Virus record (IMG/VR): IMGVR_UViG_3300032313_000840
Coordinates: 17,932 to 81,931 of that record
From: a virus
Reading direction: 5' to 3' (one strand)
Length of the DNA: 64,000 nt
Position numbers and translations under genes: made by a program. Below the pieces are notes generated by a model. The model saw nothing but the letters and a program-made list of their open reading frames with translations, was not told the origin of the DNA and did not search any database. Below, in pieces: positions 46,244 to 53,584 of this stretch (position 1 is its first letter; each line of letters opens with the position of its first letter).

Positions 46244-46271
46244 TTGACCAACAGTAACCATGTGTTATTAT
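46244..46271 (+). promoter_or_regulatory. sigma70-type promoter of the GMP reductase gene
   Basis: TTGACC (46244-46249), 16-base spacer, TATTAT (46266-46271), 8 bases to the ATG at 46280. Confidence 0.6.
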
Positions 46272-46279
46272 TGTTGGCC

Positions 46280-47317
46280 ATGATTGTAAACTACGAACCA
46301 AAACTAGATTATTCAGACGCACTCATTGTACCAAGACTTTCGGATGTTAAGTCTCGCAAAGATGTAAATCTTGAAGTTGGTACTACTTTTAATTGTGGAT
46401 CTTCTTGGAGTGGTGTGCCAATCATGGCAGCAAACATGTCCACGGTAGGAACACATCAGATGGCGCTTGTATTGTCAGAATACAAGATGATTACTTGTCT
46501 GAAGAAAGGTGGCGAGTATTATGTTAACTTTGTCACCAGTTATCCAGATAAAGAAAAATATGTGTCATTGACTCTTGGATTGGATTCTGAGAGCAAGTTG
46601 TTTGTTGATACTGCAACGATCAATGATCCTACATTTATTTGCATTGATGTTGCAAATGGTTACATGACAGAGTTTCATAATTTTACAAAGAAAGTGAGAG
46701 AGAAATGGCCGAAGTCAATATTGATGGCAGGGAATATCGTAACCCCAGAGGGGGTCGTGGCATTGTCAGATGCTGGAGCCGATCTAGTAAAAGTGGGAAT
46801 AGGATCGGGGTCGATGTGCCTGACACGCAGAGTAGCCGGAGTGGGATATCCCCAACTCTCAGCGGTCATAGAGTGTGTGGAAACCGCAACAGCGTTAGGT
46901 ATTGGGATCGTATCTGATGGAGGGATTGTACATCCCGGCGATTTTGCTAAGTCTTTTGTGGCTGGAGCTGCATTTGTTATGGCTGGAGGTGCATTTGCAG
47001 GCCATGACGAGTGTGGTGGAGAAATTCGTCACTCCAATAATAACGCATCACTCACGATGCTTCATTATGGTATGTCCAGCAAAACCGCAAATGAAAAATA
47101 CAACGGAGGACTTAAGGATTACCGTGCTTCCGAGGGCCGCACTGTGGAAGTACCTTATCGTGGATCTGTACATCATACCGTTCAAGAAATTCTTGGTGGA
47201 TTGCGCTCTGCTTGTTCGTATGTGGGTGCTTTTAATTTGCCTGAACTGTATTCGCGTGGTACAATGGTTAAGGTCAATCGTACTATAAACAACATTTTTG
47301 AGAATCACGAAATATAA
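46280..47317 (+). CDS. guaC: GMP reductase / IMPDH-family enzyme
   Basis: 345 residues from MIVNYEPKLDYSDALIVPRL. IMPDH/GMPR barrel signatures: WSGVPIMAANMSTVGTHQMA (about 44-63), the phosphate-site GNIV and GADLVKVGIGSGSMC (about 166-180, with catalytic Cys near 180), then SDGGI and GGAFAGHDE. The N-terminal SDALI/SRKDV pattern and lack of a CBS insert favour GMP reductase (GMP to IMP with NADPH) over IMP dehydrogenase. It could rebalance purine pools during infection. The catalytic loop GIGSGSMCLTR differs from the usual GIGPGS(V/A)CTTR. Confidence 0.85.
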   Translation: MIVNYEPKLDYSDALIVPRLSDVKSRKDVNLEVGTTFNCGSSWSGVPIMAANMSTVGTHQMALVLSEYKMITCLKKGGEYYVNFVTSYPDKEKYVSLTLGLDSESKLFVDTATINDPTFICIDVANGYMTEFHNFTKKVREKWPKSILMAGNIVTPEGVVALSDAGADLVKVGIGSGSMCLTRRVAGVGYPQLSAVIECVETATALGIGIVSDGGIVHPGDFAKSFVAGAAFVMAGGAFAGHDECGGEIRHSNNNASLTMLHYGMSSKTANEKYNGGLKDYRASEGRTVEVPYRGSVHHTVQEILGGLRSACSYVGAFNLPELYSRGTMVKVNRTINNIFENHEI

Positions 47318-47355
47318 ATAATTTTAACCCCACTTGAGATAGCATCTCTTGTCCG

Positions 47356-47392
47356 ACAACCTCCATAAAAACTGGAGGTTGTTTCTTTTTTC
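47356..47392 (+). terminator. intrinsic terminator
   Basis: ACAACCTCC-ATAAAAACT-GGAGGTTGT followed by TTCTTTTTTC, downstream of the GMP reductase gene. Confidence 0.85.
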
Positions 47393-47432
47393 TTTAATAC
47401 TTTGTGATAAACATAAATAAAATTTGTGTTTG

Positions 47433-47440
47433 TCTAAATA
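47433..47440 (+). promoter_or_regulatory. T4-type late promoter, leaderless
   Basis: TCTAAATA ending 5 bases before the ATG at 47446. Confidence 0.72.
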
Positions 47441-47445
47441 TTTAT

Positions 47446-47943
47446 ATGAAAAAATGTAGAAATTGTAAAATAAACAAACCAATAGAATCTTATCAAAAAT
47501 GGATACACCCAAAAAATAATAAAGAATATATTAGGCATACTTGTAGAAGTTGTATTAATTTGAGAACTCAAAAAAGAAAAACTCCAGCAGATTTGAGAGC
47601 ACAATCAATTAGAGAAAAAAAGAGAAGAGAGGATCCAGCATATCGGATGTATCATGGAGCAAAACAAAGAGCAAAAAAACAAAATCTTCCTTTTGATCTT
47701 GATCAAAAATATATAAAAGATTTAATTCCGACACACTGTCCTGTGTTTGGTATTCCACTTATAAATGGAACAGAAGTTTTTCATGATAATTCTTTGAGTC
47801 TTGATAAATTAATACCTTCTAAAGGTTATGTCAAAGGAAATGTTTGTGTAATATGTGATAGAGCAAATAGAATAAAAAGAGATGCAACACTTGACGAATT
47901 AAAAAAACTGGTGTATTATATTGAAACTAAAGGAGCCTTATGA
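47446..47943 (+). CDS. HNH/endonuclease VII-like protein
   Basis: 165 residues from MKKCRNCKINKP. Two C-x-x-C pairs (CRNCK, CRSC) in the first 40 residues. The C-terminal block CPVFGIPLINGTEVFHDNSLSLDKLIPSKGYVKGNVCVICDRANRIK (about 103-149) follows a treble-clef/HNH phage nuclease pattern (CP.LGIPL...SLDR..P.KGY..GN..VIS..AN..K). Start set by a late promoter 5 bases upstream. Overlaps the next gene by 4 bases. Confidence 0.7.
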   Translation: MKKCRNCKINKPIESYQKWIHPKNNKEYIRHTCRSCINLRTQKRKTPADLRAQSIREKKRREDPAYRMYHGAKQRAKKQNLPFDLDQKYIKDLIPTHCPVFGIPLINGTEVFHDNSLSLDKLIPSKGYVKGNVCVICDRANRIKRDATLDELKKLVYYIETKGAL

Positions 47944-48503
47944 ATATCTTTGTAGTTGATTATGATGCCGCCACAGCCGCCCAAATGCTTTGTGATTCTC
48001 ATGTAGTTAAAATGATACTAGAATCTTGTCAGTTGCTCTCAACTGCACATCATGTGTTGGATGGTGATCCTCTAGAAGTCAATACTGGTAAGCGTAGATA
48101 TACTACTCATATCTGCACAAAGAAAAATATCTGCAAGGCTGCAATGATTAATCATCCATGCAATATTTGGACTCGTGCCACTAGTGAGAATTATCTTTGG
48201 GTGTGGAAGCATGCATATGCACTGTGCAAAGAATATACTCGCCGTTATGGCAAAGTTCATTCTATGGAATCCATGCTAATGAATGAATTGTATGATTGCC
48301 CTATCAATCTACCAAAAGGTAAGTTGACTGAATTTGTTCAGGCAATGCCTGATCAGTATAAAAATGATAATACTGTTGTAGCATATCGCCAGTATTACTT
48401 GGCTGAAAAAGTTAGATTTGCAAAATGGAAAACTGGAGATATGCCGAACTGGTTTGAAATGCAAGATGCATTTATTGATGTTGACGAATTGATTCCCTTT
48501 TAA
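47940..48503 (+). CDS. conserved phage protein, glycosylase-like family
   Basis: 187 residues. MNIFVVDYDAATAAQMLCDSHVVKMILESCQLLSTAHHVLDG.., NHPCNIWTRATSENYLWVWKHAYALCKEYTRRYGKVH.., then QAMPDQYK and P-W-F is a family found across many phages; I recall a proposed relation to the T4 DenV pyrimidine-dimer glycosylase fold, but that is uncertain. ATGA overlap with the upstream nuclease gene suggests a shared role in nucleic acid cleavage or repair. Confidence 0.68.
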   Translation: MNIFVVDYDAATAAQMLCDSHVVKMILESCQLLSTAHHVLDGDPLEVNTGKRRYTTHICTKKNICKAAMINHPCNIWTRATSENYLWVWKHAYALCKEYTRRYGKVHSMESMLMNELYDCPINLPKGKLTEFVQAMPDQYKNDNTVVAYRQYYLAEKVRFAKWKTGDMPNWFEMQDAFIDVDELIPF

Positions 48504-49333
48504 CGAGGAATTTTAATTTTTTGTCCAACACTTAATTTGTTTGGATCTAAACCAGGATTTGCTGTTTGAATTTGTTTAATTTTAGCTGGATCACCTTTGG
48601 TTAATTTCCATAAGGTTTCTCCGCTTTGAATTGTATATTCATTATCCGATACTGGTGGTGTTTGTGGTACTGTTTCTTGTTTTGGAGTTTCTTTAACTAC
48701 TGATGTAGTAGTTGGCACTTGAGTTGGATTAGTTGCAGGAGTAGATACTTTTTTTCTTCTTTCTGCTTCTCCTCTGATAAAACCACTTTCTTCTTCCATT
48801 CTTTTTGCAACACCGGGAAGCAGTCTACCTTTGATTGGTATACCTGCTTTTGATTTTCTATACTCATCATTATTTAAAAGTTCATCGGCTGCTTCATCAT
48901 ATTTTCCTGCATTTAATAATGAAACTGCTTTGGGTGATCCACCAAGTACTCCTCTAAAAGAAGAAGAGTATAAACCTTTTTGTGCTTCTGGGCTATAATC
49001 ATCCAAATTTGGAATAATTTTTCTTAATTTTTTAACTTGATCATTTGTATCATCATCAAATAAAGTTTGGGCTTGTTCTCGTGTTATTTTGGATTTTCCA
49101 GAAAAAACATCTTCTGCGTTAAACCCCGGAAAAAGTCTATTAAATTTTGCTTTAGATTGTTTTACATCTTGTAGACTGTGGCCAAATCCAATTGTTGGAT
49201 CATTGGGTCCACCATGTAGACCCAATACGACATCTTCATTTCCTCCAGCCTCTTTTCCATAAACATAATCTTGTAGTTCTTTAATGTTTGGTGGGGCTGG
49301 CGTTTCCAGCAAAAATTCTTTAAATCGCAGCAT
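48500..49333 (-). CDS. GH24-type lysozyme with C-terminal LysM and cargo head
   Basis: 277 residues. Head MLRFKEFLLETPAPP. Residues 18-160 contain YVYGKEAGGNEDV, then GPNDPTIGFGHSLQD, a T4-lysozyme-like E...D...T-IGxGH arrangement. Linker, then LysM (about 232-277, YTIQSGETLWKLTKGDPAKIKQIQTANPGLDPNKLSVGQKIKIP). It should cleave peptidoglycan. The cargo head and the absence of a signal peptide suggest a virion-internal lysozyme for DNA entry rather than a classical endolysin, which is inference. Confidence 0.75.
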   Translation of the reverse strand: MLRFKEFLLETPAPPNIKELQDYVYGKEAGGNEDVVLGLHGGPNDPTIGFGHSLQDVKQSKAKFNRLFPGFNAEDVFSGKSKITREQAQTLFDDDTNDQVKKLRKIIPNLDDYSPEAQKGLYSSSFRGVLGGSPKAVSLLNAGKYDEAADELLNNDEYRKSKAGIPIKGRLLPGVAKRMEEESGFIRGEAERRKKVSTPATNPTQVPTTTSVVKETPKQETVPQTPPVSDNEYTIQSGETLWKLTKGDPAKIKQIQTANPGLDPNKLSVGQKIKIPR

Positions 49334-49341
49334 GTTTTATT

Positions 49342-49369
49342 TTGACTTTCTCTGTCTGGGTGCTATAAT
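49342..49369 (+). promoter_or_regulatory. sigma70-type promoter
   Basis: TTGACT (49342-49347), 16-base spacer, TATAAT (49364-49369). A short leader with AAAGGAA precedes the ATG at 49386, so this gene is leadered. Confidence 0.8.
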
Positions 49370-49385
49370 ATGACAAAGGAAATTT

Positions 49386-49694
49386 ATGAACGTAAAACTA
49401 TTTAGACTAAACTCGGGTGAAGAAATTCTCGCAAGATTTGAAGAGCAAACAGATTCTTGGCTTCTCAAGGATCCCGCAATTCTCATCCCAGTAGGTGAAG
49501 GTAACATTGGTCTAATGCCTTGGCTCATGTACAGCAAGGCTGCTAAGGGTGTAACTATTCCCAAGACCTTCATTGCTTTTACTGTTGAGCCTCTTGATGA
49601 ACTCAAGACTCAGTATGATTCCAGTCTCAATAGAGGACTCGTTACTCCGTCCAAGGCCGTCGATAAGACGGGTGGACTGAAGCTGACGTTGTAA
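49386..49694 (+). CDS. Sm-like phage protein, paralogue of the 59605 gene
   Basis: 102 residues. MNVKLFRLNSGEEILARFEEQ..WLLKDPAILIPVGEGNIGLMPWLMYSKAAKGVTIPKTFIAFTVEPLDELKTQY is a conserved T4-like phage protein that I read as a small Sm/SH3-like beta barrel. The protein at 59605 is a divergent copy. Leadered gene with AAAGGAA. Function unknown. Confidence 0.75.
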   Translation: MNVKLFRLNSGEEILARFEEQTDSWLLKDPAILIPVGEGNIGLMPWLMYSKAAKGVTIPKTFIAFTVEPLDELKTQYDSSLNRGLVTPSKAVDKTGGLKLTL

Positions 49695-49697
49695 AAT

Positions 49698-50075
49698 ATG
49701 AATATAGATCATGTGATTGAAAATTATCTTCCGATTGCCAAGCCACTATCGATGGCAATGGAAAGACAAAAGAAGCACATATCTCTGATCATCTATAAGC
49801 GCAAGATTATCGCGGTGGGTCAAAATGTTTTTAAGACCCACCCCGATACTGTGCGTTTGGGATATCGTTGCGCAGATATGCATTCTGAACTGGATGCATA
49901 TAGAAAAGTTCCAAAAAGTCTGCGTGGAGAAAAGTTGGTTTTGTTGAATTTTAGATTCAATAGATTTGGAGATTTTAGAAATTCTAAGCCCTGCCCTGTA
50001 TGTGCTAAGTGGTGTGGAGAAATATTTCATCAAATCTATTATACTAATGATGATGGTATAGTTTGTAACAAATGA
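49698..50075 (+). CDS. cytidine-deaminase-fold protein
   Basis: 125 residues. The zinc site of the CDA superfamily is present: HSELDAYRK (about 58-66, H-x-E) and SKPCPVCAKWC (about 97-107, P-C-x-x-C). Length is close to deoxycytidylate deaminase cores. It may deaminate a cytidine nucleotide or a modified base; the substrate is not evident. Coupled to the upstream Sm-like gene. Confidence 0.75.
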   Translation: MNIDHVIENYLPIAKPLSMAMERQKKHISLIIYKRKIIAVGQNVFKTHPDTVRLGYRCADMHSELDAYRKVPKSLRGEKLVLLNFRFNRFGDFRNSKPCPVCAKWCGEIFHQIYYTNDDGIVCNK

Positions 50076-50081
50076 GGTAAT

Positions 50082-50441
50082 ATGGGCGCAAAAGAAACAA
50101 TGAATTCATTTTTTAATTCTATAAATTCTGAAACAAATCCAGTGTTTATTAATGAATCATTTACTAAAAAACAAGTAAATGATTCATTTTATTTGCATGT
50201 TCAAAGATTAACAGATGAGTTTATTAACACAAAAAATGTAATTAATGATGTAATATATCAGTTAAATGAAGTTAAAGAAACTGATAAAATTAATAATAAA
50301 CAAATTCAAGAATTAATAATAGAAGTTAATAAAATTAATGAAAATATTAAAACATTGGAAAATAGTTTAACTATAGTTAATAATAAGTTAAATCAATCTT
50401 TTTTTGATAAACTTAAAAAGTTATTTAAATTATCTAAATAA
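50082..50441 (+). CDS. coiled-coil protein sharing a head with the next gene
   Basis: 119 residues. Head MGAKETMNSFFNSINSET resembles the next gene's MGVKNTMNNFFTSMTGQI. Residues 45-110 form a long coiled coil with heptads (INDVIYQLNEVKETDKINNKQIQELIIEVNKINENIKTLENSLTIVNNKL). Good ribosome binding site GAGGTAAT. Possible virion attachment or trimerisation protein. Confidence 0.68.
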   Translation: MGAKETMNSFFNSINSETNPVFINESFTKKQVNDSFYLHVQRLTDEFINTKNVINDVIYQLNEVKETDKINNKQIQELIIEVNKINENIKTLENSLTIVNNKLNQSFFDKLKKLFKLSK

Positions 50442-50455
50442 TTATAAGGAACACT

Positions 50456-51103
50456 ATGGGCGTAAAAAATACAATGAATAACTTTTTTACTTCGATGACC
50501 GGTCAAATATCATCGGGGTCTAGTCAAAAAAATATTACCACACCAATGGGACCATTTACTTGGGATGATAACCTACAAATGTGGGTTAACACAAACAACG
50601 GAATGGTAATGTCGAATATAGCATTTCAAGACCAATTTGCTATGATGGATTATGATGTTACCACTGAAACCGGTGTAGCAAATCTTTATGCTGCTCTTAC
50701 TCTTTCTCCTGCAACTTGGGGAGATTTGAGTTCGCCTCAAATTATTACTACAGGTAATAGATTTGCTTCATCAAGTGGACCCCAGCTATTACCTTCTGCC
50801 AATACTAGTAGAGTTCAATTTATTTTTGCAGAAGGTAATCCTACTATTACAATATCAATTACTTCTACTATTACTGGTTCTGGAACTGCTCCGACTATTG
50901 TATATGCTAAAAATAATATTGTATCTACAACATCGGGATTTGCTCCATATAATAATACACCATTTACAATTTCAAATAATGAAACTTTATCTGTTGGTAT
51001 TTCATGTTCTGCATCATCATCTGGCACTGGATCATTGATTGTTACTAATGATACAACAGGAAAAGTTTTAGGCACAATTACAGTCGATTATGCGGTTCCC
51101 TAA
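50456..51103 (+). CDS. virion protein with Ig-like C-terminal domain
   Basis: 215 residues. After the shared head comes FTWDDNLQMWVNTNNGMVMSNIAFQDQFAMMDYDV, a motif found in T4-like appendage proteins, then a Thr/Ser/Ile-rich beta-sandwich (ITISITSTITGSGTAPTIVYAKN..) of Ig-like type. Ribosome binding site AAGGA. Probably an outer-virion or adsorption component. Confidence 0.7.
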   Translation: MGVKNTMNNFFTSMTGQISSGSSQKNITTPMGPFTWDDNLQMWVNTNNGMVMSNIAFQDQFAMMDYDVTTETGVANLYAALTLSPATWGDLSSPQIITTGNRFASSSGPQLLPSANTSRVQFIFAEGNPTITISITSTITGSGTAPTIVYAKNNIVSTTSGFAPYNNTPFTISNNETLSVGISCSASSSGTGSLIVTNDTTGKVLGTITVDYAVP

Positions 51104-51105
51104 TA

Positions 51106-51387
51106 ATGTATCGTGGTGAATATAAAAAATTCTCTGCTGATGGAACTCTGAACGTATATTCAGCAGGGGATTATGTTTTATATCAAGGAAAACTTTGGAA
51201 AGCACAGTCTAATACAAACAGTGCTCCATGGGAAACAAACAATCCTTGGGAATTTACAGGTACTACTGAAACTTATATTTCAGACAGTATACCAATAAAT
51301 CCTGTCAAAGGTCAGTTTTGGGTTACAAATGGCCGAATGTATGTTTACTATTATGATGGAAACGGTTATTCTTGGGTAGAAATGTAA
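51106..51387 (+). CDS. carbohydrate-binding-module-like protein
   Basis: 93 residues. NVYSAGDYVLYQGKLWKAQSNTNSAPWETNNPWEF (about 17-51) follows the CBM5/12 (chitin-binding) pattern: Y..GD.V.Y.G..W.A..... P.....W. A second aromatic block (FWVTNGRMYVYYYDGNGYSWVEM) could be a similar repeat. Coupled to neighbours. May help the virion bind a surface polysaccharide. Confidence 0.7.
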   Translation: MYRGEYKKFSADGTLNVYSAGDYVLYQGKLWKAQSNTNSAPWETNNPWEFTGTTETYISDSIPINPVKGQFWVTNGRMYVYYYDGNGYSWVEM

Positions 51388-51593
51388 TGGCCAGAAAAAA
51401 AATTAAAAATCTCAATCGTAAACCTAATGAAAATGCTAGTTATTATTTTGTAGCACATGTTGATTCACAGGGAGAAGTCACCCCTCTTCTCCTTACAGAT
51501 GTGGAATACAAAAAAGCAAAACAAAGAGCAAATAAAAATAAGGAAGATGTGCCAGAAGACTTTATAGTATTCAAACAAGCACATCGTTTATAA
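51387..51593 (+). CDS. small basic protein
   Basis: 68 residues from MARKKIKNLN (TAATG overlap with the upstream stop). Basic head, then a short beta/alpha body (YYFVAHVDSQGEVTPLLLTDVEYKKAKQRANKN). No family recognised. Confidence 0.65.
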   Translation: MARKKIKNLNRKPNENASYYFVAHVDSQGEVTPLLLTDVEYKKAKQRANKNKEDVPEDFIVFKQAHRL

Positions 51594-51596
51594 ATA
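51589..51596 (+). promoter_or_regulatory. T4-type late promoter
   Basis: Perfect TATAAATA ending 7 bases before the ATG at 51604; overlaps the end of the upstream gene. Confidence 0.75.
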
Positions 51597-51603
51597 TTAT
51601 ACT

Positions 51604-51966
51604 ATGTCCATCATTAAAACCATTTTAAATTTTCAAAATGAACTTAGACTCCATCACTGGGGTACTAAATCCTATGCCGCACACAAAGCCCTAGGAAAGG
51701 CTTATGAGTCTATTGATGCTCTTTTGGACACCTTTGCTGAGACCTATATGGGTGCTCTTGGTAAGGAAGAGCTGAAACAAATTAGTGAACTTCAACTAAA
51801 TGGTCCTTATCGCACAACTGCAAATCAAGTATTGAATTCTTTTGAAGATTATTTAATGAATGAACTTCCAAAAGAAATAGATGACTCTCAAACAGAACTG
51901 TTAAATATACGTGACGAGATGCTTGGAGTCGTACAACAAACCAAGTATCTCCTAACGTTAAGTTAA
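51604..51966 (+). CDS. Dps/ferritin-fold-like phage protein (DUF5856-like)
   Basis: 120 residues. ILNFQNELRLHHWGTKSYAAHKALGKAYESIDALLDTFAETYMG (about 7-50) has the helix pattern with HxWxT..Y..H of a phage family related to Dps-like four-helix bundles. Dps binds DNA and iron; the phage versions have no proved role. Late promoter and a good ribosome binding site for the next gene. Confidence 0.7.
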   Translation: MSIIKTILNFQNELRLHHWGTKSYAAHKALGKAYESIDALLDTFAETYMGALGKEELKQISELQLNGPYRTTANQVLNSFEDYLMNELPKEIDDSQTELLNIRDEMLGVVQQTKYLLTLS

Positions 51967-51976
51967 GGAGTTACAG

Positions 51977-52342
51977 ATGAAAATCCCAGAGCTAGTTTAC
52001 GAAATTCGCAACTTGGCTCGCAAAGAAGAAGATCCCGTCAAAAAGGATCTTTTTTATCAATGCGCCAAATCAATGGAAATTCTTGGCAATCTTGCAAAGA
52101 TATCCGATCTAGCGGTTGCAGAACATGCAGCAGCAGAAGCCCCGGCAATAAACGAAGACGACAACATCAAATGGAATGTCGATGATGTTACTTTAAAAAT
52201 GCTGGATGAGCATATAGATGCTTTGGTGCACTATGGATTCATGGACAAAGATGATAGATGGCCCTATGGCGATCAACCATTTACAAAATTTGTATCAAAA
52301 TATCTAAAATCTCAAATTGTAAACGATTCTAACACCGAATAA
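51977..52342 (+). CDS. hypothetical helical protein
   Basis: 121 residues, ribosome binding site AAGGAG. Helical, with ARKEEDPVKKDLFYQCAKSMEILGNLAKISDLAVAEHAA. Its last 31 bases overlap the convergent metalloprotease gene. No family recognised. Confidence 0.65.
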   Translation: MKIPELVYEIRNLARKEEDPVKKDLFYQCAKSMEILGNLAKISDLAVAEHAAAEAPAINEDDNIKWNVDDVTLKMLDEHIDALVHYGFMDKDDRWPYGDQPFTKFVSKYLKSQIVNDSNTE

Positions 52343-52911
52343 ACCTTTGGTGGGATAGTTTTATGGCTGAGTACAGCCATATTTGATGGCATAATCTTTA
52401 AAACATACTTGCTATAGTATGGATTTCGCTTGTATGAGTGAAATTTACGAGTTTTTTCCATCAAAAAGTGGCTGTAGATGTACACATGGGCTCGTTTTGC
52501 GTACATTTTGCTGTTAATGGCTAGGTTGAAGTCCTTGATGATCTTCATGGCTCGTCTTTCGCAGTCTCTCTCCATGGCTCGTACAATGAAAAAAGCCCGT
52601 TTTACCTTTTTGAGAGGATAATTTTTGCCTTTTAACCACGCATCAACAATGGTTGATGCCTCATAAGATTTGTTATAAATTTTAGAGCTGTTTATATATT
52701 GCAAAAAATGGCAATATTCGTGTACCAGAACCTGCATAAATTCATTTGCTTTGCCCGCCACGGCAATAGCCTTTCCAGATTCATCAAAATAGCCAGAACA
52801 ACGGAAACCATCTACATTTACATGCTTTCCACGGCCAATAATAAGTTTCATACCGTATTCTGCGAGATGTTGCCTCACAAATTTTACGAACTGACGATTG
52901 CTCTGAGCCAT
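52312..52911 (-). CDS. zinc metallopeptidase-like protein (HExxH)
   Basis: 199 residues. LVHEYCHFLQY (about 62-72) is a zincin motif HExxH, and a downstream helical segment with E (RAMERDCERRAMKI, about 110-123) may supply the third ligand. No signal peptide. It has a leader with GGAGG, unlike the leaderless genes. Possible roles are virion protein maturation or host protein cleavage; not determined. Confidence 0.72.
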   Translation of the reverse strand: MAQSNRQFVKFVRQHLAEYGMKLIIGRGKHVNVDGFRCSGYFDESGKAIAVAGKANEFMQVLVHEYCHFLQYINSSKIYNKSYEASTIVDAWLKGKNYPLKKVKRAFFIVRAMERDCERRAMKIIKDFNLAINSKMYAKRAHVYIYSHFLMEKTRKFHSYKRNPYYSKYVLKIMPSNMAVLSHKTIPPKVYSVLESFTI

Positions 52912-52947
52912 AGGGCCTCCTTCAGTCAGAATTATTTAGGGAATTGC

Positions 52948-52975
52948 TTGACAGTTAGGATATGGGGTGTATATT
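52948..52975 (+). promoter_or_regulatory. sigma70-type promoter
   Basis: TTGACA (52948-52953), 16-base spacer, TATATT (52970-52975); leader of about 25 bases with AAGGAAAG before the ATG at 53006. Confidence 0.75.
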
Positions 52976-53005
52976 ATTGCAACTTCTTATAAGAAAGGAA
53001 AGTTT

Positions 53006-53242
53006 ATGGAAATTACTACTGTTGATCGTCCGACCAAGATTCAGAGAGTGTTTGATTTTATGCGCAGCGGTGCATCTTTGACTGCTGGCGAGGCTCGCAA
53101 GCGTTTCCGCGTTACTAATATGCGCGCAACGATGCATGATCTCCGTGAGGCTTTTGATCGCTTTGACATGAACTACACCGTAGTTCGTGAGACAAAGAAT
53201 GGTCGTTCGTACTACCGTGTAGTCCGTAATCGGTCTCGTTAA
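53006..53242 (+). CDS. small winged-helix-like DNA-binding protein
   Basis: 78 residues. KIQRVFDFMRSGASLTAGEARKRFRVTNMRATMHDLREAF (about 10-49) is a helix-turn-helix with a long recognition helix, basic tail RVVRNRSR. Leadered gene with its own promoter and terminator, as expected for a regulator. Target unknown. Confidence 0.7.
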   Translation: MEITTVDRPTKIQRVFDFMRSGASLTAGEARKRFRVTNMRATMHDLREAFDRFDMNYTVVRETKNGRSYYRVVRNRSR

Positions 53243-53261
53243 ATTTTAGTAAAGTTTGTAG

Positions 53262-53297
53262 CAACAAAAGCTCCTTTTAGGAGCTTTTGTTGTATTT
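53262..53297 (+). terminator. intrinsic terminator
   Basis: CAACAAAAGCTCC-TTTTA-GGAGCTTTTGTTG followed by TATTT. Confidence 0.85.
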
Positions 53298-53325
53298 GCG
53301 TATAAATATAATGTGAGATCTTCAT

Positions 53326-53559
53326 ATGCCTAAAAAAGCCTGTTGTCAATGTGTTGCCAAACGTTCCTGTTGCAATCCAACATTGTATGAAAATTTCATT
53401 ACATTATATGGAAATACAATGTTAACTGCATCTCCCGTACATCCTACTGACATTCTAGTTTTAAGAATGAACAGACCGGGAGTACAACGAAATCCTAGAA
53501 TCTTGTTTAATCCACCAGTCAGTGGAACAGACCCATGTGCATGTGACTGTGAAGGTTAA
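53326..53559 (+). CDS. small Cys-rich virion-type protein
   Basis: 77 residues with CCQCVAKRSCC (about 6-16) at the start and CACDC near the end. Leadered behind a TATAAATA box. First of a cluster of Cys-rich proteins (also 53585 and 59120). Confidence 0.62.
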   Translation: MPKKACCQCVAKRSCCNPTLYENFITLYGNTMLTASPVHPTDILVLRMNRPGVQRNPRILFNPPVSGTDPCACDCEG

Positions 53560-53584
53560 TTAATAAATTTATTTTGGTATAAAA

